In this document: piece by piece, positions 26,301-37,753 of the stretch
Numbering within the stretch: the first letter of the stretch is position 1
Layout of the letters: every line of letters starts with the position of its first letter
From: Brachionus koreanus
Taxonomy: Eukaryota > Rotifera > Eurotatoria > Ploima > Brachionidae
Assembly: GCA_016987375.1 (NCBI GenBank)
Contig: PJRA01000005.1
Span: 2,512,748 to 2,576,747 of the forward strand
Reading direction: 5' to 3'
DNA length: 64,000 bases
Made by a program: the position numbers and the translations under genes
The notes under the pieces: model-generated
The model's input: only the letters and a program-made list of their open reading frames with translations
Database searches by the model: none
Told to the model about the DNA's origin: nothing

Positions 26301-27174
26301 TTTTCCGATATAATTTCTTAATGCTTATTGCATAATGCTTTGCAAATTTACAGATTTTTTATGTTATATATTTATATTTTCTTCCAATTTTTAGATGCTA
26401 AAATTTTAGTTTTATTTTTATTTTAAGTGATGATTTTATTTTATAAAGATGCTTAAATAAATCATTTTTACTTAGCCAATTTGATTGAATCTTCATGTTT
26501 TTCTCAATAAAATTAAAAATTATTTTTTAAACCTAATCAACTATCATTCAAAATAGAAATAAAAAAATTCATTAGATAAAATATGAATATTTTAGGAGGC
26601 GAAAATTTTTTTCGGATGAAATATTCCATAATAAATAAACAAAATATAAATAGAATTTTTAAAGTTTGTTTTTACTGCCTATAGACTAAAGACGAACTTT
26701 TACAGACATCAAGAAATAAAATATTCTTTCTTCATTGAACCAAATTGTTATATTTTGAAAAAATTAATTAAAAAAAAGAAGAATATCTAAATTTTGTATC
26801 TTTTTTGGCTTTTGTTCAGCATCAAATAAATAATAAATTTAAAAACTAACTAAATTCCCATTTTTGCTTATTAGCTGTGTAAACAATCATTATTGGCATA
26901 ATGGCTATGCCAACAAAAAAATCCGCGAGGGCCAAACTCAGTATAAAGTAATTTGATGTAGAAGAAAGAAGCCTAGCTTGATATTTTATAGTTAATAAAA
27001 TAACACCATTGCCTTAAATATATTAAAAAGTAACATACTGTTTTTTTTCTTGATTAAATAAAAACCTGCTGCAGTTATGATAAATATAGGAACAGTGAGG
27101 CTATATACAACAGATTTGTACAAAATACTGGACTCAGATTCGACGATTTGGGAAAAATTTGATTGACTCAACAT
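23347..27174 (-). CDS. Class A biogenic-amine-type G protein-coupled receptor
   Basis: Four exons on the minus strand: 27174-27066, 27012-26851, 24791-23588, 23551-23347, all GT..AG and in phase, 559 residues. Seven-helix landmarks seen: GN in TM1, LALAD in TM2, the TM3 Cys followed seven residues later by Asp (CDSWMAFD, the amine-binding Asp3.32), SIERY in place of DRY, a W in TM4, FSICWLPY in TM6, and WMGYINSTINPFLY in TM7. The TM3 and TM7 segments most resemble histamine H1 and muscarinic receptors, so a small-amine or acetylcholine ligand is likely; the subtype cannot be told. The third intracellular loop is about 220 residues, rich in Ser, Asn and Lys. The last exon supplies helix 8 and the tail. 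Start ATG at 27174 is the first in frame after an upstream stop. The 2.06-kb second intron is full of transposon debris. Confidence 0.9.
25385..25915 (+). mobile_element. Mariner transposase fossil, interrupted by a MITE
   Basis: Conceptual translation with shifts gives the mariner blocks ILFLQDYTRPN (equivalent of the catalytic FLQDNARPH region), SDYHLFR and a downstream NRRIELVPDR segment like the family's C-terminus. The DNA is close to the reverse complement of 32075-32260, and its last part resembles 46560-46890. The sequence is broken at 25573 by a TTAA-flanked element and resumes at 25796. Several frameshifts and stops; inactive. Located in the second intron of the GPCR gene on the opposite strand. 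Confidence 0.75.
25573..25795 (+). mobile_element. TTAA-type MITE (piggyBac-like non-autonomous element), copy 1
   Basis: Flanked by TTAA at 25573-25576 and 25792-25795. Left end CACTAGAAGCACCAAAC is followed by a short palindrome around GTCAAATGAC; the right end reads TTGGTGCTTCAAGTT, an imperfect inverted copy of the left. No coding capacity. The TTAA target and short inverted ends suggest piggyBac mobilisation; the superfamily call is inference. Confidence 0.75.
25916..26140 (-). mobile_element. TTAA-type MITE, copy 2, inverted
   Basis: The same family as the element at 25573-25795 but reversed: it begins ACACTAGAAGAACCAAACA and ends with the palindrome-bearing terminus GGTGCTTTTAGTGTTAA at 26140. 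The left flank is CTAA rather than TTAA, a probable point change. The two copies, about 120 bp apart, form a long imperfect inverted repeat in the GPCR intron. Confidence 0.7.
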
Positions 27175-30100
27175 GCTGTTAGCATACAATGTTTATTTAG
27201 TCAAATAAAAAATCTCCATTATGCATCTAAAATAAAAGGCAATATAAATTAATAAACACGGAAGCTAATAAGAGCCACTCTTCTTAGCATCCTTCGAATT
27301 TTATAATTATAACTAAACGAGAATTCTAGTACTTGAACTATTCCAGAAAAGCCTGGGATATGTGCATTTAATAAATTTAAATAAATTGGCTTAGCACGTT
27401 TCTGAAAATTAATTCAAGTCATAAATTTAAATATTTAAAACTTTTTGGATTTATTGTTTCTTTAAGATTAGCCATGAAGATTTCCTAAATTTTTAGTTTA
27501 ATATAAATTCACAGCTATGAATAAAATTACTACTAAATTAAAATAATAATAAATATATTTGTTCTAAATAAAGTAAATAATAAAAAAAATTGTGTTAAAT
27601 TATTTTTATTTAAGCAGATATATCATTTTTCGATCAATTGTTTGATATATTCAAATATTTGAATTTGGACCCTAGTGTTTGAAGAATAAATAGGGACAAT
27701 TGAATTTTGTATTGCTTATTTGAAGTAAACGGAAGTCAGTATTGAACAAACAAATCAATTTAAGTATGTGATTTTGGAGGAAATTTAGCTTTCGAACGAG
27801 ACAAAAAAGAGATAAACAACATTCATTTATTCTGTTTTTTGACTTAATTTCCTCTTTTATTTCTAAAACATAAATTTACACGATATTCTATTAAAAAATT
27901 TAAGAAAACAAATAATTGCTGAAAAATATTGTTTTGTATCTAAGCCCAACAGTTTAGGCAATTTGGTGGTAAACAAGCTTTAAAAGTCGTCTAGAACATT
28001 CATTCTAATGCATTGGCATAAAAAAAAAATTCAAGAGAAAATCTAATCTGCTGATTTAACTAAGTCATTATGAACAAAAGTTGTCTATTGAGTAATAAAT
28101 TTTTTTTTATTTAATGAAAATTCTATTTTATGTTTATTTTTTCATGATGAAATTAAGCGGGCGTTATGGGATTATATGTCACGGAGCGGAGCATCTAAGT
28201 TACTCAAAATAAACTTTAAACAAAATTTAAATCGATAGCATTTCAAATGGAAATGAAAAAAAAATGCTTATTACAGCATTTTGGAAAATTTTATTATTAA
28301 CTTTTGATAAATTTAGATGATGCTTGAAATTAAATTATAAATTGTGTAATTGAAAATTTTCATTTTTTTTGGGGCGCGTTTTTATGATTTGAATTCATAG
28401 GCGCAAAAAAATGCACATTCATTGCCCAACCTAGCTATATTGATTTATTCTGGTAATTAAAACTAGTTAATAATTGATCACTATTTACCCGAAAATTTTT
28501 ATTAGAATGATATCAAATATAGCTTGTATTTCAGTTGTTGCTAAAAAGAAATACATGTCAATTAAAATCTATTGTTTCTTTTTTTTTTTATTTTTGGTCT
28601 ACTTATTTAAAATTGAAAAAATGTTTTTTTTTAAATAAAAATAAAATTTTCTTTATTTGCATAAGATATTGTTAATAGAAGTGATGAAATAAAGAACATT
28701 AGAAAAGCATTTATTATTCAGATTTTAGATAGTTTTTTAAAAAGTCGAAATTAAATTTGTTTTTGAAAATAAAATTCAACATTCGATATAGAACGCTTTC
28801 TTAGAATCATTTTAATCAGGGATCGATTTCAAATAGGATTTGTTTTATTAATAATAATATGAATATAAACTGATGACTTGTTAAACTAATAAAGAATTTA
28901 ATTTATGTTATCATATTTATTCTTTTAAAACAGAATAAATTCAAGGGCCCAAAAAAGTGCACCTAAGAAAATAATTTTTCTATTCTTCAATATTCTTTCT
29001 AAAAAATTGAATAACACTTAACCGGAATTTGAAAATCACTTAAAAAATGATTGACAAACAAAATATTTTTTTATTGTTATAGAATTTCTTTTTTATTAAT
29101 TGTTTTGTAAATACTTTGATTTTTGATGAAATATTTACTGATCATTCGCCTTATACGTGACTATATTGATGTCTACATTAAAAACTGAAGAAGTCCTGAA
29201 TAAAAAACCCTTTGTGCCAAGTCTCAAACGAGCTCTTTTAATGGATAATTGACTTCTTTTGATACATCAAATCTTTCTTTTTTTCTTTTTCAAATTATTT
29301 TATCTAATACAATTTAAATTAAATTTTTTCTAACATTTTTTAATTTAAAAAAATCATTAAATTACAAAGGCAAAAAGGATTGATCTACATTTTAAATAAT
29401 AAATAAAATGAACTAAAAAAAAGACAATTTACAATGAACATTTTTAATCAAAAATTTAACTAGTTAAACTAAAAACTTAAAATATTACATTAGAAACTTG
29501 AATGCTTCATTTAATTGATAATCATAATTATTTAAAACACTACTCCGTAATATTTAGTATATTTTCAATATAATAAAATATCTAAAATAGAGCTTTCTAT
29601 AATTATCTTTATTGAAGCATCTTTTCCCCTAAGTGAGCTAGCTAATGAAATTTAGTTTGCTCTAATATTTTTTAATTTTGGACAAAGCTTAAAATAGTGA
29701 AGATATATTTAAGACACTTCCTTTTTTTATAAAATAAATTTTTATAATGACTTGTTATTATAATTTAAGCTTCTATTTTTAAAACAAGAAAAATAAAAAT
29801 TGAGATTTTTCTTAATTATCTTAATTTTAACACCTCAATTTTTTATTTAATAATTGGCTATCAGTTCTAAAGCATTATTATATTCAAATTAATCATTCAA
29901 TAATTCGTTTCTTAAACAAAGGATTTCCGATATTGAATTTTTAAATTAGGTATAATATATCTTAGATTTAAAAAAAAATCTCAAAATTTAAACATTTATA
30001 AAATATAATAATACTTCTGACACATATTTAAGAAAGTAAAAAAAAAACTTTGCATATTTATTTGTGGTTATGTGGTCGTTAGCTTACAATGCCAACTTGG

Positions 30101-31890
30101 TAAAAACAAAAAAAAACTTGTATTTATTTTGCGTTTAAGATTTAAGTTTGAGATAAATTAGACTAAAAAATTATTTTACCATTTATATGTAAACAAATCG
30201 ACACTTTTTGGATAAGCTCTATGAAAAAACTCTGCTAGAAAAATAAATAATTCTAAAAGTAATAAACTCACTCTAATCTGAATACATTAAATCAGCTTAA
30301 AAATCTTGACTCAATATTTGGATTATGCAACATTGGTAAAACTAAAATGATATAATTAAATTCTCTGCAGCAAAAGAATATTTGTAATTATGATTTATTG
30401 ATCTCTTGAATGAAACAAAATTGCAAGATTAAGATATTTTAAATGGCAAGAGTTCTAATAGTCCTTATAATAAAAACTCTATAGAGATTTAAAAATATTC
30501 TTTATAATTGATACATTATCTAATTTTAACGCTAAATATGTGATGCCATTAAAAATAAAAATAAAAGAATGTCATCCCTTTTAAATTGTTGATGTTTTGC
30601 ATCTGAAAGATTTGAAAAATTATTATATTTAATATCTAAAAAAAATTTATTTAAAAAATCAATAAGAAAAACGCTATTTCTATCCCATATTAGTAGATCT
30701 TTACTCGTTTTAAATTAAGCTATCCTCAGTTCAATAAAACATGATTAAAAGCTGATTTTTCTAGGCCAATAAATTAGCGAAATTTTGTTATCGCTTTTTA
30801 TTACCGAGAAAATAATGACGAAAAAGAGATTTAGTAGTGAAATTCAATCATATTTTTTTTAAAACAAATAGCTTTGAATTTTTATTATGCTATTGATTAT
30901 TCAATTTTGATTAAGTCAAAACTAGAAGTCATTTAACTAGTTTTATTCTATTTAGCCTAATCTAATTTAGCCTTTTAATTGTTTTTTTTTTCTAAAAAAC
31001 TTTTCTTTCAATCAATCCAAATATTTGTATGAAAAAATACATGATTTTTTTAATTAAATTTTCTAAATTCAAATAAAAATTTAATGTAGATTCTGATTAT
31101 TTTTTGGTATAAAAAAATTTAAGTCTTGAAATCAAATGAATAAATTTAAGAAAATTAAATTAACTATTCAAATTAGTTAAGATCTGAAACAAATTAAAAA
31201 TCAAATAAATAAATGTACAATCTAAGTCTAAAATCTTCTTGCTTCTTGTTTCTTTAAAAATTTTAACGGATCAATTTTCATCTAACGAATTTAAATCTTA
31301 TTTAAATAGCATCTGATTATAAACATATTTTTTAGATATTGACGACAAATTTAACAGAGTTTTTACACAATTTTTAAATTAATTTCCTTTCATTTTTCTT
31401 TATTTTCTTAATTTTTTCTTAATCATGAAGTCAAATGCTTTGTGCGAATGTTACGATCTGAAATTTTTTATTAATATATTTGTTATTGATGCTTTTGATA
31501 GAAAATATTAAACTTTGTTACAAATCTGGTTAGCTTTGAGAATTTTAACAAGAGCTAATGCAAGATTTTTTTCTTAAATAAATAAAAATTATGATGACTT
31601 TATTGTTCAAGATTTTCTAATAAAAATTCTAGAATCCAAATTTTTTAAATTAAAATAAAATCTATTTAATTTTAAAAAATATTTAAAAGAATAAAATATA
31701 TTTTTTATTATAAAAAAATGTCTGCTCTAAAATTTAATATCTAATAAATAAATTAATTAAGTTAAATCAAAAATTTAAATTTTACAAAAATGATCTGAAC
31801 TGTATTGAAAATTGATGGAGTTGACTATAGTAGACTTTTCATTTTGATTATTTCTAGCGAAATTGTCCAGTCTGTTTTTGAACTGGTTGG
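27175..31890. other. Gene-poor AT-rich region
   Basis: No gene supported on either strand over 4.7 kb. It includes the GPCR upstream region. A motif like GGCGCAAAAAAATGCAC near 28400 recurs as GGCCCAAAAAAGTGCAC near 28946, perhaps remnants of one repeat. Several short open frames look random. Confidence 0.45.
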
Positions 31891-31931
31891 CCGAACTTGC
31901 TGTGACAGCCGACGTTGCACAGCAAGTTCGG
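31891..31931. repeat. GC-rich perfect inverted repeat (hairpin)
   Basis: CCGAACTTGCTGTG at 31891-31904 is the exact reverse complement of 31918-31931, with a 13-base loop. The GC-rich 14-bp stem stands out from the AT-rich surroundings. It lies beside a mariner fragment and may be a repeat terminus or a structured RNA; nothing in the sequence decides. Confidence 0.8.
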
Positions 31932-32074
31932 CAATTTCTTAACTTTTTCACAATTAGTGAAAATTTGGAGTATAGGTTTAGATATTAGGAAAATTGAAAT
32001 ACAAATCGAACGAAGTATTTTGCACTTTTGTCAACAAAAACGATCTCAACAACTAGTTTCTTTTTTACCATTCG

Positions 32075-32260
32075 ATCCCTTCCAACTCTTCAATTTTTTC
32101 CTCTATCTGAATTAGGTCCAGTGTAATCTTGAAGAAACAAAATTAGCTTAGGATTAACCAGAGAAGGATATTCTTCTTAAAGTAAAGCATACATTTGTTT
32201 TAATTGTTCAGAATAAAGTTGTGCATTTACTGCTTTTACTGATATACCTTTGTTTCAATA
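32075..32260 (-). mobile_element. Mariner transposase fragment
   Basis: The minus-strand translation contains KAVNAQLYSEQLKQMYALL, a stop, then ILFLQDYTGPNSDRG, the same region as the mariner copy at 25385. Nucleotide similarity between the two is high over about 110 bp. It is truncated on both sides and carries an in-frame stop. Confidence 0.7.
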
Positions 32261-32851
32261 AGGACATAACAGTAACAAAAATTGAAAATTTTAATTAAAG
32301 CTTTCTCTTTATAAAATTTTCAAATTTAAATAAGCAAAGATTTAAATAGACATGTAAATTTAAAGAGCATTAAATTTTATTTATCTTAAAATATAATGTT
32401 TTTAAGCTAAAGAATTACTAAGATGCTAAAAAATTCAACATTTTGCGCAAAATTCAAACTCGACATTAAATATAACTTTCTAGTATATTAAAAAGATACA
32501 TTCATGTAGGAAAAATTAAAATGCCAAATATTTTTATTGATTGACTATTTTTGAATATATCAAGTTTTTTGAATGGGTATATTGATAAATAATATTTGTT
32601 GATCGATGTTACTTTTCCCAATCATAGACATAAATTGGAGAAAAACAAGATTCAATAGCCAATCTGGAAAAGCCTTGTTATCTTCAATTAGAAAGTTTGT
32701 TTGAAATATCTTTGAAAAAATCGTTTAAAGGTTCAATACGACTTATTTTATTGATTTTTATGAAGAATTTTGCAAAGTAAATCGCTTTAATTGTGTGTCA
32801 TGACCAAGACGTTACACTTGCAAACATTTTATACGAATAGATGAGCGAATT

Positions 32852-32878
32852 TAGTAGTAGTAGTAGTAGTAGTAGTAT
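32852..32878. repeat. (TAG/TAC)n tail of the LINE
   Basis: Nine TAG-type trinucleotide repeats, reading as (TAC)n on the LINE strand, sit at the exact 3' end of the retrotransposon. Microsatellite tails rather than poly(A) are usual for CR1- and L2-like elements. Confidence 0.9.
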
Positions 32879-35835
32879 AAACTGCAGCTTAGATAATATC
32901 TAAGCATAGCTCTAAATAGCTGTAGCAGTCGCTTCTTTTTGTTTCGCCAACCAACTATCAAGCTTCGCTTTGAAACTATTAATGCTCTTTGCATTTACTA
33001 CATCTTCCGGCAGTTTATTCCATTCATTTACAACTCTATTTGTGAAAAAGTTAAATCTTGGAAGACAGTTCTTTATAATTCTTAAACCCCTAACCCAGTT
33101 CCTTTCACGGGTAAGACAATAGCTATTTCTCCTTAATTCATATCTTTTGTTACCAGGTTTTGTGTAAAGACTGTAGTTGATTCTTTTATTAAATTTAATT
33201 TGTTCGTAATTGTTAACCAATTTGTGCATCTGGATTAGATCACCTCTTGATCTTCTTGTTTTCAAGTTAGTTAACTCTAGCCTTAACAAGCGTTGTTGAT
33301 AATCCAAATTACGAATTTCTGGAATCAACTTTGTTGCTCTTCGTTGAACTTTTTCAAGTTCATTTATGTCCCTTTCTGTATAGGGACACCAAGCACTGAC
33401 AGCATATTCTAGATGTGGTCTAACCATTGAGCAATACAATAATTTGATAGTCTCGCTACAAGGATACTTAAATGCTTTCCTAATTAAGCCCAACATTTTA
33501 TTTGCTTTTGCTGTAGCATTTTTGACTTGAGTAGTCCATTTTAAATCACTTTGTATGTAAATGCCCAAATCCCTTTCAACATCTGACTTACTCAAGGTTT
33601 TTGAATCAATTTTATAATCAAATTCTGGATTTTTGTTGCCAATATGAACAACTTTGCATTTTTCTACATTTAACTGAGTCAACCATTCTTTTGACCATTT
33701 GCACACTTTATCTATATCCGATTGTAGGTTATGATTCGAGTTCAAGCTATCAATTGTTGATAAGATCTTCGTATCATCAGCAAAAGCTTTACAATTGTTT
33801 TTGACAATACTCAGCATATCGTTTATATAAATAATAAAGAACAGAGGACCTAGTACTGAACCTTGTGGAACTCCACTTTTAACTTTTATCCAACTTGAGT
33901 TGGTATCTCCTAATACTACTCTTTGTGAACGTCCTAAGAGAAACGCATTTATCCAATTTATCAGGCAATCACCAAATCCAAAAAATTTGAATTTATACAT
34001 AAGCTTTCTATGAGAAACTTTATCGAAAGCTTTCGCAAAATCTGTGTAGATGATGTCAATCGGTAAACCATTTGATATGGCTTCAGAAATAAAATCAATG
34101 GTTTCCAATAAATTGGTCAGGCATGGCTTTTTTGGTAAGAAACCGTGTTGTGATTTAGATATTAAATTGTTTTTAAGCAAATGCTCTAACATTGGTTCTT
34201 TAATAATGGACTCCAAGACTTTGCACACTTTGCACAATGCAAGTTAACGATACTGGACGATAGTTTTTTGGAGACAGTCTAGAGCCCCCCTTTTGTAAAG
34301 GTGATACATTTGCTTGTTTTCAAACTTCTGGTAGCTCTCCTAAAATTAGCGATTTTCTGAACAGGATTGAAAGAGGAAAAGCAAACGATTTATCACAATT
34401 TTTGAGTACAAATCCAGGAATCCTGTCGGGTCCGATGGCCTTATTTGGGTCTAAATTTGACAATTTCTCACTTACCTTCTTTTCATTTATGAGATGCTCA
34501 GCAGACGGGTCACACCGTTCCATCGTTTTAATCTCAAAAGTAGGGAGAAGCGACGAGTCGTCCTCACAGAAGACTGATTGAAAATATTCGTTTAAAGTAT
34601 TGGCAATTTCGAGCATATCTGAGATGCTTTTTCCACTATCATCTATTAGAGCTTTTACAGATGGCTTAATAACAGTGTTCCGATTTGCATAGTTGAAAAC
34701 AAGCTTAGGGTTCGATTTTAATATCTTAGCTAAATTAATTTTCTAATTTTTTATAGAACTTTTGATTTTTTTATTACAATTGTTTCTGATTTCTAAATAC
34801 TTTTTCTTTTTTGACTCGCACCAACCACTTGCTTCGAGTGATTTCCAAGCAGAGTACTTTTTTTTTATCAATAACTTTGTTTCTTGACACATCCATGGCT
34901 TTTTATTACTCTTTATACTCTTCTTTGGAATAAAACGTTCACAAGCTTTTTCATAATACGATGTAAACTTGTTATACATTTGATCAATTGTCGAGCCCTC
35001 AAATGTATTGAACCAATTTACTTTGTCAATAAAATTTGAAATTCAAACATAGTCACCTTTTATGTAGTTAAAGACTGATGACTGAAAACGTTTTGAATTC
35101 CTTTTTGCAGTTTTTAAAAAATAATTCCAGGAAAGGACATGATGGCCTTTATTTGTTGATCCAAGCGGTGGGCTGTGATCAACACTATAAATACGCTCTT
35201 TATTTTCACTAATTACTAAATCAAGTAGACTACTGGATCTGCCAATTGAGTTTTGGAAGGATGGTTTGATAACATTTTGATAGAAAAAACAGTCTTCAAT
35301 ACATTCAATTAAACAATTTTCAAAACAATTTTTATCATTTAGAAATGAACCAAAAAGTCCACCGTGCCAATCAATTTTTGGAGAGTTAAAATCACCACAT
35401 AGCAACAAACCATCAAATTTGGATTCATACATAATCTCATTGGCTCTTCTTATATTCCTTAAAATCTTTTCATCATTTGAACTATTTGGAGGTCTATAGA
35501 CACAACCAACATGGATTAAATCTTCGGAGGTAAATACAGCACACCATATTTCCTCTAATTCGATATCGCATAAATTTTTGTCAACAATTTGATAAGAGTC
35601 CAGACGCTTGTTAACATAAATACATACTCCTCCTCCTACTCTGCCCTTTCTATTACAATTATACATTTCATAACCACTCAGACATGGGGAGAAAGATTCT
35701 GAGAACCAAGTTTCAGTAATCAGAATAATATTTAAATTTTGACTTATGGCAATCACTTCTAACTCATTGAACTTATTTTCCAACGAAGTAGCATTTGTAT
35801 AGAGACATTTTAAAAAGCTTAACTGAGCATTACTT
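32852..35835 (-). mobile_element. Nearly full-length dead LINE (CR1/Jockey-group non-LTR retrotransposon)
   Basis: On the minus strand, an apurinic-type endonuclease (about 35820-35043; ITETWFSE, GGGVCIYV, LCGDFNSP and SLLDLVIS blocks) is followed by a linker and a reverse transcriptase (about 34616-32912) with YTDFAKAFDKVSH, SGVPQGSVLGPL, the catalytic FADDTK box, and a C-terminal SWCPYTERDINELEKVQRRA block. Single in-frame stops at 35043, 34743 and 34320 and a frameshift near 34240, beside a duplicated TGTGCAAAG, inactivate it. The 5' end is probably truncated; no ORF1 is seen. After the stop comes a short 3' UTR with an 8-bp perfect hairpin (32887-32905) and a (TAC)n tail. Clade placement is tentative. 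Confidence 0.93.
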
Positions 35836-36856
35836 TCTTAAGATTTTATACATTTTATCGATTTATCTGGAATTTCTTTCCTCTCTAATCTTTTTTCTTC
35901 GAATTTCTAGCAAATGTAATATTATTCACACATCTGTGAAAAAAACTAAACTGAAACATTTCTATAAATTTTTATCATTATCGACAAAAAAATAATGTTG
36001 ACTCTATTTATCTGTTATTTTATATAAAAACATTAAGCTGATTTCATCTTTTTATGTAGTATAAATAATTCTTCAACAATTTCTTTTTCGAAAAAAATTT
36101 TAAACAAGAAATTTTTTCATTCGTACCCATACAAAATATTAAAAAAAAATTTAAACATAATTTAATCTGTCCGGGCTAAGCACTTATTTAGTCATAATGG
36201 TCAAATAACTATGAACAGACTTAAGTAAATGATTTTGAAAAAAAATAATAATTTTTTTTCACCTTTTCATTTTTTTGGCCGACTTTTGATATTCTAATTT
36301 AAGAAAAATGAATTAATAATAAAGCAATTTCAATTAGTTCAAATTATATTTTCAACTTAAAAGAAAATCTGACTTTTAGTCGAAGCACGAATTTAGATTA
36401 ACAACACATTAATTTTATCTTCAAAAAAAATTTAATTTTGATATGACAAACAATTTAAAATTTTAAGTATACATTACGTTTCTTTGTTATTTCAGCGGAA
36501 CAAATAAAAACTATAAAAAAATAATTTAAAAAAAAATATTTTACTTAAATAATCCAAGCTAATTTTTTTTTAATTTTGATTTTTTAATACCAATAATGAA
36601 GAATTTATTCAAGCAAATTGACATAGGGAATAAAAAGACCATTTCATTTGACTAAAAATCAAAAAATTAAAGTGGCCTAATTTAATGATTGCGATGCGAT
36701 TTTTTTAATACTTTATGATTCTACAAAATATTAGATAGTCATAAATTATTGCTAATATGATATTCAATTAGGATTATTTTTATTTATTTTAAATTAACTA
36801 AAATTTTAATAAACATCTTATTTCTCAATCTCTTATTCAAAAGAGTAAAAAAGAAA
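35836..36856. other. AT-rich spacer between the LINE and the tRNA gene
   Basis: No coding region or further repeat seen apart from A/T runs. Confidence 0.5.
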
Positions 36857-36928
36857 GGGGATGTAGCTCAGTGGTAGAGCGTTCGTTTCGCATACGAAAG
36901 GCCCCGGGTTCAATCCCCGGCATCTCCA
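36857..36928 (+). tRNA. tRNA-Ala (anticodon CGC)
   Basis: A 72-nt complete cloverleaf: acceptor GGGGATG pairs with CATCTCC and includes the G3:U70 wobble that is the alanine identity element. The D-arm is GCTC/GAGC, the anticodon stem TTCGT/ACGAA with loop TTCGCAT (anticodon CGC, codon GCG), and the T-arm CCGGG-TTCAATC-CCCGG. The discriminator is A and CCA is not encoded. A-box and B-box are both intact (TAGCTCAGTGG and GGTTCAATCCC). No intron. Confidence 0.97.
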
Positions 36929-36933
36929 AAAAA

Positions 36934-36939
36934 TTTTTT
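36934..36939 (+). terminator. RNA polymerase III terminator of tRNA-Ala
   Basis: A run of six T residues starts 6 bases past the tRNA 3' end. Confidence 0.8.
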
Positions 36940-37470
36940 CAATTAAGTTTTCTCAAAATGTTGCAATTTTAATTATTTTTTAATATGACACTAATTTATA
37001 AGAATGAAATTGACATGGCTGTAATGAACTTGGAGAGCGCAAACTTCGCTTGATTCTTTAAGCCTGGTAATCAAACAATAATCAAAATAAAAATGTTTAA
37101 ATTGATAAGAAAATTTTGACTGCTACTTTTCTTTACTCGAATTTAAGACTAGCAATGATTAACAAAGAACAAAGAACACGACAAACAAAATTAAAATGAA
37201 GATTCTATGTATAGACTTTGTTGTTGTTGTTGATTTAAATATAAATTCATTTTAGCCATTCGTTTTGACACTTTAATTCAAAATTAAAATCTTAAAATAT
37301 ATTAAATTTTACATATATTTGCAATTTGCAAGCAAAAAAATAATTTATAATTATATTAAGATATTTAAAATAGAATATTTTATTATATTCCAAAAAAAAA
37401 TTTAAATATAAATATATTTATATATAAATATATTTTTAAGATATATTTGAAATATATAAATAGCAAGCCT

Positions 37471-37510
<40 letters not shown>

Positions 37511-37753
37511 TTAAATATATATAAATTTTACTAATATAATAATTATATTTTTGAGTGAACGAAAGAGAGGAATTTTATTTATATAATTAGAATTATTTTA
37601 TAAAAGTTATATATTTATATATTAGTTTGTTTTTTATTTCAATTTTTGCTTAAAATTTTATGTTAAATACAGAGATTTGAAGCTATTTTTTTCTCTTTTT
37701 TGGATAGAAATAAACATAAAATTATATTTTTTTGTTGGCTTTTTCAGTTTATA
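36940..37753. other. Upstream region of the CUX gene with a dinucleotide repeat
   Basis: AT-rich. A compound (AC)n(AT)n microsatellite occupies 37471-37510. A strong acceptor (ctttttcag) at 37741-37747 lies 6 bases before the CUX ATG, implying a non-coding upstream exon somewhere in this region. Confidence 0.6.

Noticed and set aside
29171..29251. 27-codon ATG frame (MSTLKTEEVL...)
   Set aside because: Looks protein-like but is too short, with no donor site or neighbouring exon to support it.
37471..37510. Possible regulatory Z-DNA tract upstream of CUX
   Set aside because: It is an ordinary (AC)n(AT)n microsatellite; no evidence of function.
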